NCBI RefSeq assembly: GCF_025717675.1
Contig: NZ_JAJIRT010000007.1
Location: 241,503 to 305,502 of the forward strand
Reading direction: 5' to 3'
DNA: 64,000 nucleotides
Source: Paucibacter sp. DJ2R-2
GTDB taxonomy: Bacteria > Pseudomonadota > Gammaproteobacteria > Burkholderiales > Burkholderiaceae_C
The notes beneath the pieces were generated by a model. That model saw only the letters and a program-made list of their open reading frames with translations. It was not told the origin of the DNA and made no database searches. Shown piece by piece: positions 61,602 to 64,000 of the stretch; the first letter of the stretch is position 1; each line of letters opens with the position of its first letter. Position numbers and translations under genes: made by a program.

Positions 61602-62015
61602 TCAACGCCCCGGCTCATGGCCCTCGTAGCGCGGCAGCGTCGCATCCAGGTCCTCCCATGAAGCGCGGGAGCTGACAAAGTTGTGCGAGATGGGCCGCTC
61701 GCTGATCTCGGAATCCAGGATACCGAGACGGAGCCGCAACCGGCTGGGGTCGCTGGCGTTCGAACTGAACAGCGGCGCCGCGCAGATGCCGCAAAAATGC
61801 CGCCGGCGCCCCGGTGCTGATTCATAGGTGCGAATGCTCTGCTCACCGCGCGTGATCCGCAGACCACGGGCTTGGATGAAGCCATTGGTGGCAAAAGCTG
61901 TTCCGCTGGCCTTGCGGCACTTGGAACAATGGCAGTGAATGATGGCCTCAATGCCGCCCTCCACCTCCAGCGCCACGGCCGCGCAGAGGCAAGTTCCGAG
62001 GTAGGTCGTCGTCAT
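61602..62015 (-). CDS. GFA family (CENP-V/GFA domain) zinc protein
   Basis: The 137-residue protein has the zinc-ligand pattern TCLCAAVAL, HCHCSKCRKASG and HFCGICAAPLF, typical of the glutathione-dependent formaldehyde-activating (GFA) fold. Most members have no proven activity; a few were reported to bind glutathione and formaldehyde. ATG 62015 opens directly into the domain. A pentanucleotide repeat lies 18 bp upstream. It is not flanked by attC sites. Confidence 0.88.
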   Translation of the reverse strand: MTTTYLGTCLCAAVALEVEGGIEAIIHCHCSKCRKASGTAFATNGFIQARGLRITRGEQSIRTYESAPGRRRHFCGICAAPLFSSNASDPSRLRLRLGILDSEISERPISHNFVSSRASWEDLDATLPRYEGHEPGR

Positions 62016-62032
62016 GCTTTCAAATCCTGTGG

Positions 62033-62052
62033 TGAGATGAGATGAGATGAGA
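62033..62052. repeat. TGAGA pentanucleotide tandem repeat
   Basis: Four TGAGA units lie 18-37 bp upstream of the GFA-family start codon, in its leader. Copy number change could alter promoter or ribosome-site spacing. Confidence 0.6.
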
Positions 62053-62203
62053 TGCCTCAAGACATATTGCGAGGCCTTGGCATGCGGCGCTTCAGTCCCG
62101 GCATGAAAGGCCAAGGCCCGTCAGTGGCTGGCTTCGGGAACTCAAGTTCCAAAACTGCGGGCACACGAGAGCAACTGCCACATGGAAGACTCAAGCCGCA
62201 TTC

Positions 62204-62623
62204 TCAGCGAGGCTCCTTGCGAAGCACCAACTTGAGCCCCGACCAGACCTCCGTGACGGCGCAGACCTTGACATCGACGTAGCCAAGCGGCAAAGCCAGT
62301 TCGCGAATCGTGTCTTCTGTGACGGTGCTTGGAACTTTGGCTGACTTCTTCGGCCAAGAGATCCATAGCGCTGCATCAGGCTTCAGCTTCTTGCGCAAAA
62401 GGCTCAGTCGCTTTGCGAGCTCTTCTCTCTGGGTAACAAATGCGTGAGCGATGTCGACCGTCGCATCAGGATGGGTGACAAACACCACGGCTGGCGGGAG
62501 TGGAGCCAGCAGGCCTTCGTAGGCCTTGGGGGCGTCAAGGAGCAGCACGCGATGTGCCTCTTTGATGCCAAGCTTCTTGAAAAGCGGCGTTCCAGAGTAG
62601 CCGGCGGTGCTTGACGTTTCCAT
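62204..62623 (-). CDS. DUF3052 family protein
   Basis: The 139-residue protein has AGYSGTPLFKKLGIKEAHRV, ALWISWPKKSAKVPSTVTED and VTEVWSGLKLVLR, the complete DUF3052 pattern (function unknown, frequent in actinobacteria and proteobacteria). ATG 62623 is chosen as the family begins S-x-AGYSGTPL; an upstream ATG 62677 overlaps the preceding stop. Its composition is more AT-rich than the core genes. It follows the pentapeptide gene without an attC between them. Confidence 0.82.
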   Translation of the reverse strand: METSSTAGYSGTPLFKKLGIKEAHRVLLLDAPKAYEGLLAPLPPAVVFVTHPDATVDIAHAFVTQREELAKRLSLLRKKLKPDAALWISWPKKSAKVPSTVTEDTIRELALPLGYVDVKVCAVTEVWSGLKLVLRKEPR

Positions 62624-62673
62624 GCGGCTCAACTCTGAGCTAAGCAAATGGCGTCCGCGAATTCCGGGGCGAA

Positions 62674-62925
62674 TCATTTCTCATAGACGCTCAGGAGGTC
62701 TGTGACCAGAATTCCGTTGATTTTCATTCCTACAACGTTCGCGTCTTCGATGGACACGTTCTCAAAGCAAGCATTTCGAAACGTAGCGTTGGCAAGTGTG
62801 ACGTCTTCAAACTGCGCCTCTCGAAGACTGACATTGCTCAACCTCGACTTGCTGAGATCCACATCTTCGAACACCGATTCGGACAACCGGCAGTTGATGT
62901 ACTGCAACTTCTTGCCTTCGGTCAT
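62674..62925 (-). CDS. Pentapeptide-repeat protein, cassette-borne
   Basis: The 83-residue protein consists of about ten pentapeptide units (CRLSE, SVFED, VDLSK, SRLSN, VSLRE, AQFED, VTLAN, ATFRN, ACFEN), which fold as a right-handed beta-helix. It ends GMKINGILVTDLLSVYEK, a tail seen in other small pentapeptide proteins. AGGAG precedes ATG 62925. An attC-like site lies 38 bp upstream. Some pentapeptide proteins protect DNA gyrase, but nothing here shows that function. Confidence 0.82.
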   Translation of the reverse strand: MTEGKKLQYINCRLSESVFEDVDLSKSRLSNVSLREAQFEDVTLANATFRNACFENVSIEDANVVGMKINGILVTDLLSVYEK

Positions 62926-62962
62926 TGCTTTCTCCTCGACAAACTTGGTGGACTGATCAGAG

Positions 62963-63079
62963 GCACAACATAGAAGTGAGGGGCAAACGGCAAGCAGCGG
63001 CAGGACGCCGCAGGGCCAGAACAAAACAAGGCCTGTAGGCGGCATGCCGTTGCGGGTCCGGTTGAGCGAGTGGTGAGAG
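62963..63079 (-). other. Degenerate integron attC site
   Basis: On the minus strand this site shares with the next attC the stretch CTCGCTCAACCGGACC, a central CAGGCC, and TTCTGGCCCT with GGCGTCCTGCCG. Its outer cores are degenerate: CTCTCAC instead of RYYYAAC and GTTGTGC, one mismatch from GTTRRRY. It lies between two minus-strand cassette genes. Confidence 0.7.
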
Positions 63080-63118
63080 CGCACGCGCCATGAATGAGCA
63101 CTTGATTGCAAGAACTAC

Positions 63119-63463
63119 CTATCTTGAAGCATGCAATTTGGCATAGATTCGGTCCGTCTCTGCCACCGAGGTGGCTGCGTCGAATGCACCAACAAGTCCA
63201 AACAAGTAGAGTCGCTCGTTCATAGTCATGCCACGAAGCTGCGCCCCGACTTCGTCGCGAAATTCAGACCAGGCCTTATAGATGGCCGAGTACTCTGCGT
63301 CGCTCTGAATCCATACGTTCCCGAGATGCTTTTCGACCGATGCCAGCAGTTCATCCGCGCTAGCTGAATCGAACTTCCAGCCATGCAGCTGTTGCACTAG
63401 CCCGATCGCCGCTCGATCACGGGATGACCTAACGATACTTTCGCAAAGTTGGTCGAGTGTCAT
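63119..63463 (-). CDS. Hypothetical protein, integron cassette gene
   Basis: The 114-residue soluble protein is not recognised. It begins MTLDQLCESIVRSSRDRAAI and is mostly helical by composition, with no signal or membrane segment. The ATG is 5 bp after the GTTAGAT core of the preceding attC, the standard spacing for cassettes. It is followed by a degenerate attC. The low GC relative to the core genes supports foreign origin. Confidence 0.7.
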   Translation of the reverse strand: MTLDQLCESIVRSSRDRAAIGLVQQLHGWKFDSASADELLASVEKHLGNVWIQSDAEYSAIYKAWSEFRDEVGAQLRGMTMNERLYLFGLVGAFDAATSVAETDRIYAKLHASR

Positions 63464-63468
63464 TTGCG

Positions 63469-63580
63469 ATCTAACGTTTGAACCAACTGGCCCGCGACGG
63501 CAGGACGCCGTAGGGCCAGAACGAAAATGAGGCCTGAAGGCGGCGGGCTGTTGAAGGTCCGGTTGAGCGACCAGTTAAGC
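63469..63580 (-). other. Integron attC recombination site
   Basis: The minus strand opens with R'' GCTTAAC, which overlaps the TAA stop of the upstream gene, then L'' GCTCAACC. A central stem follows (CGCCGCCTTCAGGCC and GGCCCTACGGCGTCC), then L' GGTTCAAAC and R' GTTAGAT. Both cores fit RYYYAAC and GTTRRRY exactly. The next cassette gene starts 5 bp after the core. Confidence 0.88.
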
Positions 63581-63967
63581 TGCATTTTCTGGCGCCACAT
63601 GTTTGAGCCAATGCATGGCAAGCCCGAATGCGGACACTGCCGCACCCAACAGAACGACAAAGCACCAAGCAAGGAAAAGCTCAAGCTGCCCCTCCTGCGC
63701 ATGCACCTCAGCCGGCTGAACAGGCTGAAGAATGAATAGCGCTGCATTTGCAATCAGGGCACGGACCTCCCGAGGCAACGCTGAGTGCAGCTGCCAAAAC
63801 CAGACGCTATCGACGATCAAATTAGCGAACCAGAGGGTAGCAGCGAGCGTGGCCAGCGCGACCACCGCGCTGGATGCAGCGGCTTTCAATCTTTGGGGTC
63901 GCGGTGCCTTGCTCAAGTGCAACTTAACGAGGCTGTCCAATAACCCGATATCCCCAACCACCCGCAC
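63575..63967 (-). CDS. Membrane protein, integron cassette gene (5' end uncertain)
   Basis: At least 130 residues are present, with two hydrophobic stretches (ASSAVVALATLAATLWFANL and LFLAWCFVVLLGAAVSAFGL). A GTG at 63967 is a possible start, but the frame is open to the window edge. No family is recognised. The stop codon lies inside the R'' core of the attC, typical for cassettes. Confidence 0.6.
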   Translation of the reverse strand: MRVVGDIGLLDSLVKLHLSKAPRPQRLKAAASSAVVALATLAATLWFANLIVDSVWFWQLHSALPREVRALIANAALFILQPVQPAEVHAQEGQLELFLAWCFVVLLGAAVSAFGLAMHWLKHVAPENAA

Positions 63968-64000
63968 TACTCTGGGCGTGTGAATGTCGGCGAAGGCGAG

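Overview
The window is high-GC DNA from a Gram-negative bacterium, very probably a betaproteobacterium of the order Burkholderiales (Roseateles/Paucibacter/Rubrivivax-like; this is inference). The supporting signs are a Burkholderia-type glucokinase-RpiR fusion, TonB-dependent receptors, a PEP-CTERM protein, Tat signals and frequent GTG/TTG starts. No rRNA, tRNA, CRISPR array or phage module was seen.

Layout. 1-3.95 kb: housekeeping genes (kinase/UspA fusion, YkgJ-type protein, TPR lipoprotein, hyi, mgsA). 4.1-10.6 kb: divergent pulA and a two-gene GH13 operon with a SusA-like enzyme. 10.6-11.8 kb: a cation/proton antiporter. 12.2-13.2 kb: a fragment of an integron gene-cassette array (DUF7000 gene, one clear attC, a small membrane protein). 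14.0-23.1 kb (minus): glgP-glgB-esterase-glgX-malQ. 23.5-30.9 kb (plus): malK-malE-malF-malG-GH13. 31.5-39.7 kb (minus): TonB receptor, tryptophan-halogenase-like protein, S9 peptidase, GH13 amylase. 40.0-43.6 kb: divergent glucokinase and glucokinase-RpiR fusion. 43.7-49.97 kb: GGDEF protein, PEP-CTERM phytase-like protein, TonB receptor/YfiR pair, MATE pump. 50.0-53.9 kb: a MalT-like regulator without its ATPase domain, then malZ. 53.9-60.4 kb: periplasmic binding protein, sulfatase and two TPR-GGDEF proteins. 60.9-64 kb: small genes ending in an integron cassette array on the minus strand with two attC sites.

How it works together. The centre is a starch/glycogen/maltodextrin locus with eight GH13 enzymes and one GH77 enzyme. 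Oligosaccharides would cross the outer membrane through the TonB receptor, be trimmed by exported amylases and pullulanase, enter through MalEFGK, be processed by MalQ, GlgP, GlgX, GlgB and MalZ, and be phosphorylated by two glucokinases. A recurring palindrome close to the published HexR consensus TGTARTWWWAYTACA lies in four divergent control regions of this locus, and its probable reader is the RpiR/HexR half of the fusion at 41.6 kb. A second regulator resembles the C-terminal part of MalT.

Non-coding structure: two ~140 bp long-hairpin repeats, each just downstream of a gene; two inverted copies of a 250-325 bp MITE-like element bracketing 13.7-61.6 kb; and cassette remnants beyond both.
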